Positions 26,684 through 36,905 of a DNA stretch of 64,000 bases are shown one piece after another; within the stretch, counting starts at the first letter, position 1; every line of letters begins with the position of its first letter. The stretch is from Gluconacetobacter dulcium (lineage in GTDB: Bacteria; Pseudomonadota; Alphaproteobacteria; Acetobacterales; Acetobacteraceae). The DNA is taken from the NCBI RefSeq assembly GCF_014174165.1, contig NZ_JABEQN010000007.1, forward strand, positions 62,001-126,000. The letters run 5' to 3'. The notes under the pieces are model-generated. The model worked only from the letters and a program-made list of their open reading frames with translations. It did not search any database and was not told the origin of the DNA. The position numbers were made by a program, and so were the translations under genes.

Positions 26684-28201
26684 ATGGGCCAGCCCCAATC
26701 CAAGAGCGAATGCCCGCCCGCGACCGCGCTGCTGTTGCCGGACCCGGCGGAGATGGCCTTGATCGACAGGGCGGGTAGTCGAACCGTGCCGGTGCGCGAT
26801 CTGATGGAGCATGCGGGCCGGGCCGTGGCGCGCGCCGTGATGCGCCATGTCGCGCCGTGCCGGGTGCTGGTGCTCTGCGGTCCGGGCAATAACGGTGGGG
26901 ACGGTTATGTCGCGGCGCGGCGTCTCGCGCAGGCCGGCTGGCCGGTTGCCGTGGCGGCTCTGGCGCCCCCTCGGGCAGGTGGCGACGCTGCCGCGGCGGC
27001 TGCTGAATGGCAGGGGCCGCGTGTGGCGTTTACGGCGGACGAGGTCATCCGCGCTGACCTTGTCATTGATGCGGTGTTCGGTGCGGGGCTCAGCCGCGCG
27101 ATCGAACCGGACCTGGCATCCGTGCTGGCGGCCGCGCGGCGGATAGTGGCGGTGGACATGCCTAGCGGCATCGACGGGGCGACGGGGCGCGTCCTTGGTT
27201 ATGCGCCGTCGGCGGAAATGACCGTGACCTTTGTGCGGGCCAAGCCGGGGCATCTGCTGTTGCCGGGGCGTGAGAGGCTGGGGCGGCTGGTGGTTGCCGA
27301 TATCGGCATGCCCGACACGGTGTGGGACGCGGTGTCCGTGCGCACATGGCGCAATGCGCCGGGACTGTGGCAGGTGCCGGGCCAGACGGTGGATAGTCAC
27401 AAATATGCGCGCGGTGTGGTCAGCATCTGCGGGGGCAGCACGATGCCGGGGGCGGCGCGGCTGGCGGCCGGGGCGGCGCGCATGGCGGGGGCGGGGCTGG
27501 TGCGGCTGGCGGCGGGCTCGGCGGCGGGGCTGTATAGAATGACCGAGCCGGGGTTGATCGTGGATGACGGCGATCTGTCCGGTCTGCTGGAGGATCGGCG
27601 CCGGACGGTGTGGGTCTGCGGGCCGGGCCTGACGGAGGCGGAAGTCGGCCGGGCGCTGCCGGCGCTGGTGGAGGCCGGGCGGATGGTGCTGGCCGATGCC
27701 GGAGCGTTTGCCTGGGCGGCCGGGCAGCCGGAACGGCTGGTCGGGGTTGGGGTGATCACGCCGCATGAAGGGGAATTCGCGCGGGTGTTCGGGGCGCCGG
27801 TGAATGGGCGGCTGGAGGCGGCCCGCGCGGCCGCGCGGCGGATCGGGGCCGTGGTGGTGCTGAAGGGGCCGGACACCGTGATCGCGGCGCCTGACGGCAG
27901 GGCGGCGATCAACGACCATGCCACGGCGGCGCTGGCGACGGCCGGTTCGGGCGATACGCTGACCGGCATCATTGCCGCGCTGCTGGCGGCGGGGATGGAG
28001 CCCTGGGATGCGGCCTGCGCCGGCGTGTGGATCCATGGCGAGGCCGGCATGCGTGCCGGCCCGTGGCCGGTGGCTGAGCAGTTCGACCGGCATCTGGGCG
28101 CGGCGCGGGCCCGTGCCGTCTCGCTGGGGTTGGAGGAGGCTGCGCCTCGGGGCGCGGACTCGCGCCATTGTCGGCTTGCCGGATCAGGCGGTGTGCGCTA
28201 A
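26684..28201 (+). CDS. nnr: Bifunctional NAD(P)HX epimerase / ADP-dependent NAD(P)HX dehydratase
   Basis: A 505-residue fusion protein repairing hydrated, inactive NADH and NADPH in the cytosol. The N-terminal epimerase (YjeF_N) domain, about 15-225, has the nucleotide loop CGPGNNGGDGYVAARRL and the MPSGIDG motif. The C-terminal ribokinase-like dehydratase domain, about 240-485, has HKYARGVVSICGGS, VITPHEGEFARVFG, VVLKGPDTVIA and TAGSGDTLTGIIAALLA. The start at 26684 follows GGAGGA with a nine-base spacing. The last 25 residues look unconserved. It ends 29 bases before tRNA-Leu. Confidence 0.94.
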   Translation: MGQPQSKSECPPATALLLPDPAEMALIDRAGSRTVPVRDLMEHAGRAVARAVMRHVAPCRVLVLCGPGNNGGDGYVAARRLAQAGWPVAVAALAPPRAGGDAAAAAAEWQGPRVAFTADEVIRADLVIDAVFGAGLSRAIEPDLASVLAAARRIVAVDMPSGIDGATGRVLGYAPSAEMTVTFVRAKPGHLLLPGRERLGRLVVADIGMPDTVWDAVSVRTWRNAPGLWQVPGQTVDSHKYARGVVSICGGSTMPGAARLAAGAARMAGAGLVRLAAGSAAGLYRMTEPGLIVDDGDLSGLLEDRRRTVWVCGPGLTEAEVGRALPALVEAGRMVLADAGAFAWAAGQPERLVGVGVITPHEGEFARVFGAPVNGRLEAARAAARRIGAVVVLKGPDTVIAAPDGRAAINDHATAALATAGSGDTLTGIIAALLAAGMEPWDAACAGVWIHGEAGMRAGPWPVAEQFDRHLGAARARAVSLGLEEAAPRGADSRHCRLAGSGGVR

Positions 28202-28230
28202 AGCCGCGCGCTTGGAGACCGGGCGCCGAT

Positions 28231-28315
<85 letters not shown>

Positions 28316-28462
28316 GCCCGGCGAGAGACTGATTGAATTGGTACGGGGTGCGGGCGCGAAGGCGGCTGTGGCTCGCGCCGGTTGTTTTTGCGTGCGGATA
28401 CCGCCGTCCGGGGTGGGCTCGTGCGTTCTTTGGAAGTTCTGACCGAGAGGATGGCCTCGCAG

Positions 28463-29800
28463 ATGCAGGTTACTGAAACGCTTTCCGACGGCCTGAAGCG
28501 CGGTTACACCGTCACGGTGCCCGCCGGCGAACTGGAGAGCAAGCGGACCGCTCGCCTGAAGGAAATGGGGCAGTCCATGAACCTGCCGGGTTTCCGCCCC
28601 GGCAAGGTGCCGTTGAGCCTCGTGACGCAGCGCTACGGCGCCGCCGTGCAGGGTGAAGTGCTGGAGCAGGCCGTCAGCGACGCGACCCGTGCATTGCTGG
28701 AGGAGCGCAATCTGCGCCCCGCGATGCAGCCGCGTGTCGATCTGGTTTCGGGCGCCGAGGCGGACGGCAAGGCCGACCTGGAATTCAAGATCGAGATGGA
28801 AGTGCTGCCCGAGATCGCGCAGCCGGACCTGTCGGACCTGACGCTGACCCGCCTGAAGGCGACGGCGGATGCCGAGACGGTCGACAAGGCCCTGAAGGAC
28901 ATCGCGAGCCGCCAGCGCAATTTCGTGACGGTCGAAGAGATTCGTCCGGCTGCGGTGGGCGACGTCGTGGTTGTCGATTTCGTGGGTAAGCTGGACGGCG
29001 TGCCGTTCGAGGGCGGTACGGCGGACGATGTCAATGTGGAGATCGGCGGTGCCGGCTTCATCCCCGGTTTCGCCGAGCAGCTTGAAGGCCTGTCGCCGGG
29101 TGAGGAGAAGGTGATCACCGTTACGTTCCCGGCTGATTACTCGGCCGAGGCTCTGGCGGGCAAGGAAGCGACCTTCGACATCAAGGCCAAGGGGCTGAAG
29201 CGCCCGGTCGATGTCGAGATCGACGAGGATCTGGCCAAGAAGATGGGTTTCGAGGGCCTGGAGCAGGTTCGCGAGCTGATCACGAAGCAGGTCGAGCAGG
29301 AATACGAACAGCTTTCGCGCCTGCGTATCAAGCGCGAACTGCTGGATGCCCTGGCGGAAAAGACCGACTTCGAGGCTCCGCTGGGCATGGTCGAGGCCGA
29401 GTTCGCCCAGATCTGGCAGCGCGTCGAGGCCGACCGCAAGGAAGGGCAGCTTGACGAGGAAGACCAGGGCAAGGACGAAGAGACCCTGCGGGCCGATTAC
29501 CGCAAGATCGCCGAGCGCCGGGTGAAGCTGGGCCTGCTGCTGGCCGAGATCGGCCGTGCCAATGCCATCACGGTTTCGCAGGACGAGATGCTTCAGGCGA
29601 TTCGGGCCGAGGCCATGCGCTATCAGGGGCAGGAGCAGGCGGTGTTCGACTTCTTCCGCAAGAACCCGCAGGCAGCCGAGAGTCTGCGTGGCCCGATCTT
29701 CGAGAACAAGGTCGTCGATTATGTGATCGAGCTGGCCACCGTGACCGACAAGGACGTGACGCCCGAGGAACTGGCCGAGATCCCGCCCGCCGATCTCTGA
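28463..29800 (+). CDS. tig: Trigger factor, ribosome-associated chaperone and prolyl isomerase
   Basis: A 445-residue protein of usual length. The N-terminal ribosome-binding domain has the signature GFRPGKVP (about 41-48). The middle FKBP-type PPIase domain (about 155-240) contains GDVVVVDFVGKLDGVPFEGG and FIPGFAEQLEGLSPGEEK. The long helical C-terminal domain forms the chaperone cradle. The MQVTETL start at 28463 matches the family N-terminus; ATG 28451 would add MASQ but sits directly on its GAGAGG. It binds nascent chains at the ribosome exit. It heads the tig-clpP-clpX-lon-hup order conserved in many bacteria. Confidence 0.96.
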   Translation: MQVTETLSDGLKRGYTVTVPAGELESKRTARLKEMGQSMNLPGFRPGKVPLSLVTQRYGAAVQGEVLEQAVSDATRALLEERNLRPAMQPRVDLVSGAEADGKADLEFKIEMEVLPEIAQPDLSDLTLTRLKATADAETVDKALKDIASRQRNFVTVEEIRPAAVGDVVVVDFVGKLDGVPFEGGTADDVNVEIGGAGFIPGFAEQLEGLSPGEEKVITVTFPADYSAEALAGKEATFDIKAKGLKRPVDVEIDEDLAKKMGFEGLEQVRELITKQVEQEYEQLSRLRIKRELLDALAEKTDFEAPLGMVEAEFAQIWQRVEADRKEGQLDEEDQGKDEETLRADYRKIAERRVKLGLLLAEIGRANAITVSQDEMLQAIRAEAMRYQGQEQAVFDFFRKNPQAAESLRGPIFENKVVDYVIELATVTDKDVTPEELAEIPPADL

Positions 29801-29903
29801 TCGGTTCGGACTTCCGCCATCGGCACCCCATCGCTTTTATCGCCGCGAAATGATGGCGGTGGGGTGGTATCTGGCCGGTTTATCTCTATCTTGTTGGAGG
29901 TAA

Positions 29904-29956
29904 CCGGGGAATGACCCGGCCACCCTCCCCGACGGACGCCCCGGCGTTCTTCGGGG
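29904..29956 (+). promoter_or_regulatory. Structured leader upstream of clpP
   Basis: Adjacent hairpins are visible: CCGGG/CCCGG (29904-29908 and 29915-29919), a CCCCGA/TCGGGG stem (29927-29932 and 29951-29956), and inside it ACGCC/GGCGT (29936-29940 and 29943-29947). They sit 44-96 bases before the clpP ATG. They could shape translation or transcript stability. No poly-T follows, so a classical terminator is unlikely. Confidence 0.35.
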
Positions 29957-29999
29957 GTGGTGAGTCGGGTCTTCGCGTCTTCAGAACGGGAATGAGACT

Positions 30000-30638
30000 A
30001 TGAGGGATCGGGATCCCGTGGAGATCTTCAGCAACGCCCTAGTGCCCATGGTGGTCGAACAGACCTCTCGCGGGGAGCGGGCTTTCGACATCTATTCCCG
30101 CCTGTTGCAGGAACGAATCATCTTCCTGACCGGGCCGGTCTATGATCAGGTGTCTGCCCTGGTGTCGGCGCAGCTTCTGTATCTGGAGAGCGTGAATCCG
30201 ACCAAGGAGATCTCGTTCTATATCAACAGTCCGGGTGGCGTGGTGTCGGCTGGTCTGGCGATCTACGACACCATGCAGTACATCCGTAGCCCCGTGAGCA
30301 CGGTGTGCATCGGTCAGGCGGCCTCGATGGGGTCGCTGCTGCTGGCGGGTGGCGAGAAGGGGCGGCGTTTCGCCCTGCCGAACGCGCGGGTCATGGTACA
30401 TCAGCCTTCGGGCGGTGCGCAGGGGCAGGCCAGCGACATCGAAATTCAGGCGCGTGAGATCCTGACGATTCGCCAGCGCCTGAACGAGATCTATGAAACC
30501 CATACCGGCCAGTCGCTTGAGGACATTGAGCGCAAGCTGGAGCGCGACAGTTATATGTCGGCCGACGAGGCGCTGGCCTTTGGCATCGTGGATGAGGTTG
30601 TGCGCAACCATGCATCGACGGTTGCCGCCAAAAGTTGA
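30000..30638 (+). CDS. clpP: ClpP, ATP-dependent protease proteolytic subunit
   Basis: A 212-residue serine protease forming the 14-subunit chamber that works with ClpX (next gene) and other unfoldases in the cytosol. The catalytic triad is Ser109 (GQAASMG), His134 (MVHQPSGGA) and Asp183 (ERDSYMSA). The start at 30000 is the only ATG in frame that gives the usual short propeptide region; its ribosome site is weak (GGGA). The 5' region is hairpin-rich. The 210-base gap to clpX holds an inverted repeat, so clpX may also have its own promoter. Confidence 0.97.
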   Translation: MRDRDPVEIFSNALVPMVVEQTSRGERAFDIYSRLLQERIIFLTGPVYDQVSALVSAQLLYLESVNPTKEISFYINSPGGVVSAGLAIYDTMQYIRSPVSTVCIGQAASMGSLLLAGGEKGRRFALPNARVMVHQPSGGAQGQASDIEIQAREILTIRQRLNEIYETHTGQSLEDIERKLERDSYMSADEALAFGIVDEVVRNHASTVAAKS

Positions 30639-30668
30639 GGCTGGGCTTTAAAATATTGATTTATTTTA

Positions 30669-30710
30669 ATGCCCGTGACCTGAAACGCTTTGGAATCAGG
30701 TTTCGGGCAT
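30669..30710. repeat. Interrupted inverted repeat between clpP and clpX
   Basis: Outer arms ATGCCCG/CGGGCAT and inner arms ACCTGA/TCAGGT, with a two-base internal mismatch and a 12-base loop, give a 15-base imperfect stem. It begins 30 bases after the clpP stop. No T run follows on the plus strand, although an A/T-rich stretch precedes it. It may be a 3'-end stabiliser, attenuator or operator. Confidence 0.5.
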
Positions 30711-30848
30711 AAGGGGTGGGTGCGCTTTGTCTATCTTCGGCGCAACCCGCCGGCTTGGGTGGGCTTGATGGAAGCCCTGTCCTGAGTCAAGATTTTCGAC
30801 CCCGGCTCGGGCACGACGCGGCTTGGCATTCCGGGGGGAGGAGCGGTT

Positions 30849-32108
30849 ATGAATAACAAGTCCAGCGATTCCAAGAACACATTATATTGCTCGTTCTGCG
30901 GCAAGTCGCAGCATGAGGTCCGGAAGCTGATCGCTGGTCCGACTGTCTTCATCTGTGACGAATGCGTCGAACTCTGCATGGATATCATCCGTGAGGAGCA
31001 CAAGACGCATCTGGTGAAGTCGCGCGATGGCGTGCCGACTCCCAAGGAGATCTGCAAGGTTCTGGACGATTACGTGATCGGGCAGTTCCATGCGAAGAAG
31101 GTGCTGTCGGTCGCGGTCCATAACCATTACAAGCGCCTGGCCCATAGCCAGAAGAACAACGACGTCGAGATCGCGAAGTCGAACATCCTGCTGGTCGGGC
31201 CGACCGGATCGGGCAAGACGCTGCTGGCCCAGACGCTGGCGCGGATTCTCGACGTGCCGTTCACCATGGCCGATGCGACGACGCTGACCGAAGCGGGCTA
31301 TGTGGGCGAGGATGTCGAGAACATCATTCTCAAGCTGCTTCAGGCTGCCGATTATAATGTCGAGCGGGCACAGCGCGGCATTGTCTATATTGATGAGATC
31401 GACAAGATTTCGCGCAAGTCCGACAATCCGTCGATCACGCGCGATGTCAGCGGCGAGGGCGTGCAGCAGGCACTGCTGAAGATCATGGAAGGGACGGTGG
31501 CCTCGGTGCCGCCCCAGGGTGGGCGCAAGCACCCGCAGCAGGAATTCCTGCAGGTGGACACCACCAACATGCTGTTCATCTGCGGCGGGGCGTTCGCCGG
31601 GCTGGACAAGATCATCGGCGCGCGTGGCAAGGGCTCGGGGATCGGCTTCGGCGCGGATGTCCAGTCGCCCGACGAGCGGCGTACGGGGGCGATCCTGCGC
31701 GATGTCGAGCCTGAGGATCTGCTGAAATTCGGGCTGATTCCCGAATTCATCGGCCGTCTGCCGGTGGTGGCGACGCTGGAGGACCTCGACGAGGCGGCGC
31801 TGATCGAGATTCTGACCAAGCCGAAGAACGCGCTGGTGAAGCAGTACGCCCGCCTGTTCCAGATGGAAGGGGTCAAGCTGACCTTCACCGAGGATGCGCT
31901 GAAGCAGGTGGCATTGCGGGCGATCGCACGGCGCACCGGCGCGCGCGGCCTGCGTGCGATCATGGAGAGCATTCTGCTGTCCACCATGTTCGATCTGCCT
32001 GGGCTGGAGAACGTGGAAGAGGTGGTGATCAACAAGGAGGTCGCCGAGAACAAGACCAGCCCGGTCTATGTCTATGGCAAGGAAAAGCCTGCGGAGCAGT
32101 CGGCCTGA
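30849..32108 (+). CDS. clpX: ClpX, unfoldase ATPase of ClpXP
   Basis: A 419-residue AAA+ protein. The N-terminal zinc-binding domain has Cys14, Cys17, Cys36 and Cys39 (CSFC... CDEC). Walker A GPTGSGKT is at 117-124, Walker [11 protein letters not shown] follows, with sensor and arginine-finger regions typical of the family, and the ClpP-docking loop lies in the mid-domain (IGFGADV). It recognises tagged substrates and threads them into ClpP, encoded immediately upstream. GGGGGGAGGAG lies before the start. Confidence 0.97.
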   Translation: MNNKSSDSKNTLYCSFCGKSQHEVRKLIAGPTVFICDECVELCMDIIREEHKTHLVKSRDGVPTPKEICKVLDDYVIGQFHAKKVLSVAVHNHYKRLAHSQKNNDVEIAKSNILLVGPTGSGKTLLAQTLARILDVPFTMADATTLTEAGYVGEDVENIILKLLQAADYNVERAQRGIVYIDEIDKISRKSDNPSITRDVSGEGVQQALLKIMEGTVASVPPQGGRKHPQQEFLQVDTTNMLFICGGAFAGLDKIIGARGKGSGIGFGADVQSPDERRTGAILRDVEPEDLLKFGLIPEFIGRLPVVATLEDLDEAALIEILTKPKNALVKQYARLFQMEGVKLTFTEDALKQVALRAIARRTGARGLRAIMESILLSTMFDLPGLENVEEVVINKEVAENKTSPVYVYGKEKPAEQSA

Positions 32109-32199
32109 TTGGTTGTTATCGCTCGCGTTTTTCTCCGGGATTTCCGCCCCGCGTCGGGGGTGAGCCCCATGCGGGCGGTCCCGGTTTCTTCCCGTCGTC

Positions 32200-32249
32200 C
32201 GGGGCCTTGCCGTGGCGGCCCCGAATGACGACATGATGTTATCCGTCAT
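32200..32249 (+). promoter_or_regulatory. Paired hairpins in the clpX-lon gap
   Basis: CGGGGCC/GGCCCCG with a 10-base loop (32200-32223) is followed by ATGACG/CGTCAT with a 13-base loop (32225-32249). They occupy the middle of the 218-base clpX-lon spacer. They could end the clpX transcript or act in the lon leader. The sequence alone does not separate these. Confidence 0.35.
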
Positions 32250-32326
32250 CGCGTCAGCGAGACACCGGGCGGTGCGTGCCGCGATTGGGCGCCCGCCCGC
32301 GATCGTCCTTCAGGAGGTCACACGAT

Positions 32327-34846
32327 ATGCCCAAACCCAACCGATCCGATTCTGATCGTCCCGAGAGCGGAGAACCCGCCCCCGTCGAGAGCCACGATCT
32401 GGCCGTGCCTGTTTCAGTCTCCGACTCCGCTGGGGATGAGGTTGGCATGTCCGATTCCGAGACGATGGCGGTGCTGCCGCTGCGCGATATCGTCGTCTTT
32501 CCGCACATGATTGTGCCGTTGTTCGTCGGACGCGAGAAATCGGTTCGGGCGCTGGAGGCGGTCACCAAGCATGACAAGCAGATCCTGCTGGTCGCGCAGA
32601 AGAACGCCTCGCAGGACGATCCGTCGGCAGACGATATCTATCGCTACGGCACGGTGTCGACGATCCTGCAACTGCTGAAGCTGCCCGACGGCACGGTGAA
32701 GGTGCTGGTCGAGGGCGTGCGTCGGGCGCGGATTACCGCGCTGCATGACATCGACGGGCATTTCGAGGCTGAGATTTCGGCCGTTGCCGAGGAGCCGGCT
32801 GCCGATAACGAGGGCGAGGCGCTGGGGCGCACCGTGGTCTCGCAGTTCGAGCAATATATCAAGCTGAACAAGAAGATCGCGCCCGAAGTGCTGGTTTCGC
32901 TGAACCAGATCGAAGACCTGTCGAAGCTGGCCGACACCATCGCCAGCCATCTGAATCTGAAGATCGCCGAGAAGCAGGAGATTCTGGAAATCCCTGGCGT
33001 CAATGCCCGGCTGGAGCGGGTGTTCGCGCATATGGAGGCCGAGATCGGCGTCCTGCAGGTGGAAAAGCGCATCCGCAACCGCGTCAAGCGGCAGATGGAG
33101 AAGACGCAGCGCGAGTACTACCTGAACGAGCAGTTGAAGGCGATCCAGAAGGAGCTGGGTGAGGGGGAGGAAGGCCGCGACGAAACGGCCGAGCTCGAGG
33201 AGAAGATCGCCAAGGCCCGCCTGCCCAAGGAGGCGCGCGACAAGGCATTGGGCGAGTTGAAGAAATTGCGGGCGATGAGCCCGATGTCGGCCGAATCGAC
33301 GGTCGTCCGCAATTATCTGGATTGGATTCTGAGCCTGCCGTGGAAGAAGCGGTCGAAGGTGCGCGGTGATCTGGCCGAAGCCGAGAAGGTGCTTGATACC
33401 GATCATTATGGTCTTGAGAAGGTCAAGGAGCGGATTCTGGAATATCTGGCGGTCCAGAGCCGGTCGCAGAAGGTCAAGGGACCGATTCTCTGTCTGGTCG
33501 GGCCGCCTGGCGTGGGCAAGACGTCGCTGGCGCGGTCGATCGCCAAGGCGACGGGGCGCCATTACGTGCGCATGTCCCTGGGCGGGGTGCGCGACGAAGC
33601 TGAGATTCGTGGTCACCGGCGGACCTATATCGGTTCGATGCCTGGCAAGATCATCCAGGGGATGAAGAAGGCGAAATCTTCCAACCCCCTGTTCCTGCTG
33701 GATGAAATTGATAAGCTGGGTGCCGACTGGCGCGGCGATCCGTCTTCGGCTCTGCTGGAGGTCCTGGATCCGGAGCAGAACAGCACGTTCGCCGATCATT
33801 ACCTGGAGGTCGATTACGACCTGTCGGATGTGATGTTCGTCACCACCGCGAACAGCCTGAACATGCCCCAGCCGCTGCTGGATCGCATGGAGATCATTCG
33901 CCTGTCCGGCTACACCGAGGACGAGAAGGTCGAAATCGCCAAGCGCCATCTGCTGAGCAAGCAGGGTGAGGCCCACAGCCTGAAGCCGGACGAATGGTCG
34001 GTCAGCGATGATGCGTTGCGCGAGCTGGTGCGCAGTTACACCCGTGAGGCCGGGGTGCGGAATCTGGAGCGTGAGATTGCGACGCTGGCCCGCAAGGCCG
34101 TGCGCGAAATCGTGACCGGCAAGACCAAAAAAGTGGCGATCACGCGCAAGAACCTTGAAAAATATGCCGGCGTGAAGCGGTTCCGCTATGGCGAGACCGA
34201 GGCAGAGGACATGGTTGGCGTGGTGACCGGCCTGGCCTGGACCGAGGTCGGCGGCGAGATCCTGACCATCGAGAGCGTGATGGTGCCGGGCAAGGGTGTG
34301 ATCAAGCACACTGGCAAGCTGGGCGACGTGATGCAGGAAAGTGTCGCGGCGGCGCTGTCTTATGTCCGTAGTCGCGCGGTGACCTTCGGCATCAAGCCGA
34401 CCCTGTTCGAGAAGCGCGACCTGCACGTTCATGTGCCCGAGGGCGCGACTCCGAAGGATGGGCCGTCGGCCGGTATTGCGATGGCGACGTCGCTGGTCAG
34501 CGTGCTGACGGGCATTCCCGTGCGGCGTGACGTGGCGATGACGGGCGAGATTACGCTACGTGGCCGCGTGCTGGCGATCGGCGGGCTGAAGGAGAAGCTG
34601 CTGGCCGCCCATCGGGCGGGAATCAAGACCGTTTTCATCCCCAAGGATAACGAAAAGGATCTGGTCGATATTCCCGAGACGGTGAAGAAGGGACTGCGCG
34701 TCATCCCTGTTTCCCATGTCGATGACGTGATCGGTCAGGCCCTGGTGCGGCGGCCCGAGCCGATCGAATGGAGCCAGGAGTCGGAAGACGCGGTTGCCAA
34801 ACCGGCCCCTGCTGCGGGAATGGCTGCCGCGTCCCTGCCGCATTGA
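32327..34846 (+). CDS. lon: Lon, ATP-dependent serine protease
   Basis: An 839-residue cytosolic protease that degrades misfolded and regulatory proteins. The N-terminal substrate-binding domain starts about residue 47 ([22 protein letters not shown]). The AAA+ module has Walker A GPPGVGKT and FLLDEIDK. The protease domain has catalytic Ser714 ([10 protein letters not shown]) and Lys757 ([14 protein letters not shown]). I chose the ATG at 32327, which has AGGAGG nine bases upstream. This gives a 40-residue hydrophilic, acidic N-terminal extension before the family-typical [14 protein letters not shown]. An internal start at 32447 would remove it. Downstream is hup, as in many proteobacteria. 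Confidence 0.96.
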   Translation: MPKPNRSDSDRPESGEPAPVESHDLAVPVSVSDSAGDEVGMSDSETMAVLPLRDIVVFPHMIVPLFVGREKSVRALEAVTKHDKQILLVAQKNASQDDPSADDIYRYGTVSTILQLLKLPDGTVKVLVEGVRRARITALHDIDGHFEAEISAVAEEPAADNEGEALGRTVVSQFEQYIKLNKKIAPEVLVSLNQIEDLSKLADTIASHLNLKIAEKQEILEIPGVNARLERVFAHMEAEIGVLQVEKRIRNRVKRQMEKTQREYYLNEQLKAIQKELGEGEEGRDETAELEEKIAKARLPKEARDKALGELKKLRAMSPMSAESTVVRNYLDWILSLPWKKRSKVRGDLAEAEKVLDTDHYGLEKVKERILEYLAVQSRSQKVKGPILCLVGPPGVGKTSLARSIAKATGRHYVRMSLGGVRDEAEIRGHRRTYIGSMPGKIIQGMKKAKSSNPLFLLDEIDKLGADWRGDPSSALLEVLDPEQNSTFADHYLEVDYDLSDVMFVTTANSLNMPQPLLDRMEIIRLSGYTEDEKVEIAKRHLLSKQGEAHSLKPDEWSVSDDALRELVRSYTREAGVRNLEREIATLARKAVREIVTGKTKKVAITRKNLEKYAGVKRFRYGETEAEDMVGVVTGLAWTEVGGEILTIESVMVPGKGVIKHTGKLGDVMQESVAAALSYVRSRAVTFGIKPTLFEKRDLHVHVPEGATPKDGPSAGIAMATSLVSVLTGIPVRRDVAMTGEITLRGRVLAIGGLKEKLLAAHRAGIKTVFIPKDNEKDLVDIPETVKKGLRVIPVSHVDDVIGQALVRRPEPIEWSQESEDAVAKPAPAAGMAAASLPH

Positions 34847-34924
34847 GACCCTATTGATTGTGTCAAAATGGCACCAGCCCCCCGGTTTGGCCGGATTTTC
34901 GGCTGATCCGGGCGGTGTGCTCGG

Positions 34925-34952
34925 TTGACGCGGCAAAAAACGGCTGCATAGT
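34925..34952 (+). promoter_or_regulatory. Candidate sigma-70-type promoter for hup
   Basis: TTGACG (34925-34930), a 16-base spacer and CATAGT (34947-34952, four of six matching TATAAT) end 65 bases before the HU start codon. Spacing and placement suit an independent promoter within the lon-hup gap. Confidence 0.45.
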
Positions 34953-35017
34953 GCGGGCCAATGCGGCGTTGGCGAGAACTCGGTTCTGACGCATGCACAG
35001 AGAAAGAAAGGCGTAAA

Positions 35018-35302
35018 ATGGAGAAGCCACTTAACAAGCAGGAACTCGTCGCCGCTGTGGCCGATGATGCGGATCTGCCGAAGGCGAAGGCCGGCGAAGT
35101 GGTCGACGCCGTGTTGAACGCGATCGAGAAAGCCCTGGCGAAGAAGCAGGAAGTCCGCCTGGTGGGCTTCGGGACCTTCGTGACGGCCACCCGCAAGGCG
35201 GCCAAGGGGCGTAATCCCCGCACGGGTATGGAAATGGACATCGCGGCTTCGACCTCGGTTCGTTTCAAGCCGGGCAAGAACCTGAAGGAAGCCGTGAACT
35301 GA
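35018..35302 (+). CDS. hup: HU family nucleoid DNA-binding protein
   Basis: A 94-residue basic protein that dimerises and bends DNA without strong sequence preference, helping nucleoid compaction. The N-terminal helical part is LNKQELVAAVADDADLPKAKAGEVVDAVLNAIEKAL. The core LVGFGTFVTATRKAAKGRNPRTGMEMDIAASTSVRFKPGKNLKEAV holds the family signature GFGTF...R...RNP.TG and the DNA-binding arm. The start is preceded by an AAGAAAGG stretch. It follows lon, as in many bacteria, and precedes two tRNA genes. HU and IHF are close relatives; the neighbourhood and the RNPRTGM arm favour HU. Confidence 0.93.
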   Translation: MEKPLNKQELVAAVADDADLPKAKAGEVVDAVLNAIEKALAKKQEVRLVGFGTFVTATRKAAKGRNPRTGMEMDIAASTSVRFKPGKNLKEAVN

Positions 35303-35377
35303 TCACGCGCTGATACGACCGGGCAGGTGGTTCGTCCGCCTGCCCTGGCTGTCCCTGATGGGCGGCCTTTGTCTGAT

Positions 35378-35452
35378 GGGCGATTAGCTCAGCGGTAGAG
35401 CGTCTCGTTTACACCGAGAGGGTCGGCGGTTCGATCCCGTCATCGCCCACCA
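35378..35452 (+). tRNA. tRNA-Val (anticodon UAC)
   Basis: 75 bases with encoded CCA. The acceptor stem GGGCGAT pairs with ATCGCCC. The anticodon stem TCTCG/CGAGA holds the loop TTTACAC with TAC in the middle. The T loop GGTTCGATCCC is normal. Confidence 0.96.
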
Positions 35453-35564
35453 TCTGCCGGCTCGGTGCCGGCTTACCTGTCCTGTCTCGTCGGGATGCCG
35501 GACAAAATGATCATCTCCGGTTGACGCTTCCCGGCGGCATGGTTAAACACCGCCTCACGCCTTC

Positions 35565-35641
<77 letters not shown>

Positions 35642-35698
35642 TAGTCGTTTCATGTTTAATAATGATCGACTGCGTTGAACCTGTTAAAGATGCATTTT

Positions 35699-35758
35699 TC
35701 CAATAATTGGATCTGTTCCGTTCCCCAATATTTTGGTGCGAGGACGGACAAGTTGTCC
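35699..35758. promoter_or_regulatory. Cluster of dyads upstream of the nuo operon
   Basis: Three short dyads lie in the AT-richer part of the 286-base gap before nuoA: TCCAATAATTGGA (35699-35711, perfect six-base arms around A), CCAATATTTTGG (35725-35736, four-base arms with the same CCAA/TTGG ends) and GGACAAGTTGTCC (35746-35758, perfect six-base arms around G). They are candidate regulator sites controlling complex I. The regulator is unknown. Confidence 0.4.
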
Positions 35759-35927
35759 CTAACGCGCATATCCGCGTAGCGTATTCATCATCACGGGAAT
35801 GTTCATCCCCTGTTGGCGGGTGGTGGTCTGGTCGCGTCCGGGCGATGGGTCTAACCTCCTGACCATGACGACGCCCTGTTCGTCATGACGCCTGCAGCAA
35901 GCGGGCCACCAGTCAGGGAGACGCGCC

Positions 35928-36293
35928 ATGACGTCCGTTCTTGCGGATTATTTTCCAGTTCTGATTTTTGGTGTCCTGGCGGTCGTGATTGCCGGCGCGA
36001 TGCTGGGAAGCTCCCTGCTCTTCGGTCATCAGAAGCCCTATGCCGAAAAGGTGTCGGCTTACGAATGCGGGTTCGAGGCATTCGACGATGCGCGGCATCG
36101 TTTCGATGTCCGGTTCTATCTGGTGGCGATCCTGTTCATCATTTTCGACCTTGAAGTCGCCTTTCTTTTCCCTTGGGCGGTCAGTCTGTCGCGGATCGGC
36201 CTGTTCGGCTTTCTGTCGATGATGGGATTCCTGGGCATTCTGACGGTGGGGTTCATCTATGAATGGTGCAAAGGTGCCCTGGACTGGGATTGA
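35928..36293 (+). CDS. nuoA: NADH-quinone oxidoreductase subunit A
   Basis: A 121-residue inner-membrane subunit of respiratory complex I with three transmembrane helices (about 8-32, 62-82 and 88-110). The conserved loop [32 protein letters not shown], near the quinone-access region, carries the family Cys-Gly-Phe-Glu motif. It is the first gene of the nuo operon, with CAGGGAG nine bases before the ATG, followed by nuoB after 36 bases. Confidence 0.96.
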   Translation: MTSVLADYFPVLIFGVLAVVIAGAMLGSSLLFGHQKPYAEKVSAYECGFEAFDDARHRFDVRFYLVAILFIIFDLEVAFLFPWAVSLSRIGLFGFLSMMGFLGILTVGFIYEWCKGALDWD

Positions 36294-36329
36294 CCGGCGC
36301 TAGGATCGAGCGAGGGGAGGAGACGAGGC

Positions 36330-36905
36330 ATGAGTACCGCTGATGCGACAAGTGATGGGCAGGGCGCGATAGCCTGGAATCGGGACATGCTGCCTCCGGG
36401 GCCGGAGCAGGATGCCGTCATCAAGGGTATTACCGGCGAGATCACCGAGAAGGGGTTCGTCGTCGCCAACCTCGACAAGCTGGTCAATTGGGGCCGTACC
36501 GGTAGCCTGTGGCCGATGTCTTTCGGGCTGGCGTGCTGTGCGGTGGAAATGATCCACGCCTACATGCCGCGCTATGACCTGGACCGGATGGGCATCATTC
36601 CGCGCGGGTCGCCGCGCCAGTCCGACGTGATGATCGTGGCCGGGACCCTGACCAACAAGATGGCGCCCGCCCTGCGCCGCGTTTACGACCAGATGGCCGA
36701 GCCGCGCTGGGTGATCTCGATGGGGTCCTGCGCCAATGGCGGCGGTTATTATCACTATTCCTATTCCGTGGTGCGCGGATGCGACCGGATCGTGCCGGTG
36801 GACGTGTATGTTCCCGGTTGCCCGCCGACGGCGGAGGCGTTGATTTACGGCATCCTGCAGCTCCAGAAGAAAATCCGCAGGACAGGGACGATTCTCCGTG
36901 GCTGA
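36330..36905 (+). CDS. nuoB: NADH-quinone oxidoreductase subunit B
   Basis: A 191-residue peripheral-arm subunit holding the terminal [4Fe-4S] cluster N2, which passes electrons to quinone. The ligands are Cys69 and Cys70 (GLACCAVEM), Cys134 (GSCANGGG) and Cys164 (VPGCPP). GGGGAGG lies before the start. Its stop lies 8 bases inside nuoC, so the two are translationally coupled. Confidence 0.97.
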   Translation: MSTADATSDGQGAIAWNRDMLPPGPEQDAVIKGITGEITEKGFVVANLDKLVNWGRTGSLWPMSFGLACCAVEMIHAYMPRYDLDRMGIIPRGSPRQSDVMIVAGTLTNKMAPALRRVYDQMAEPRWVISMGSCANGGGYYHYSYSVVRGCDRIVPVDVYVPGCPPTAEALIYGILQLQKKIRRTGTILRG

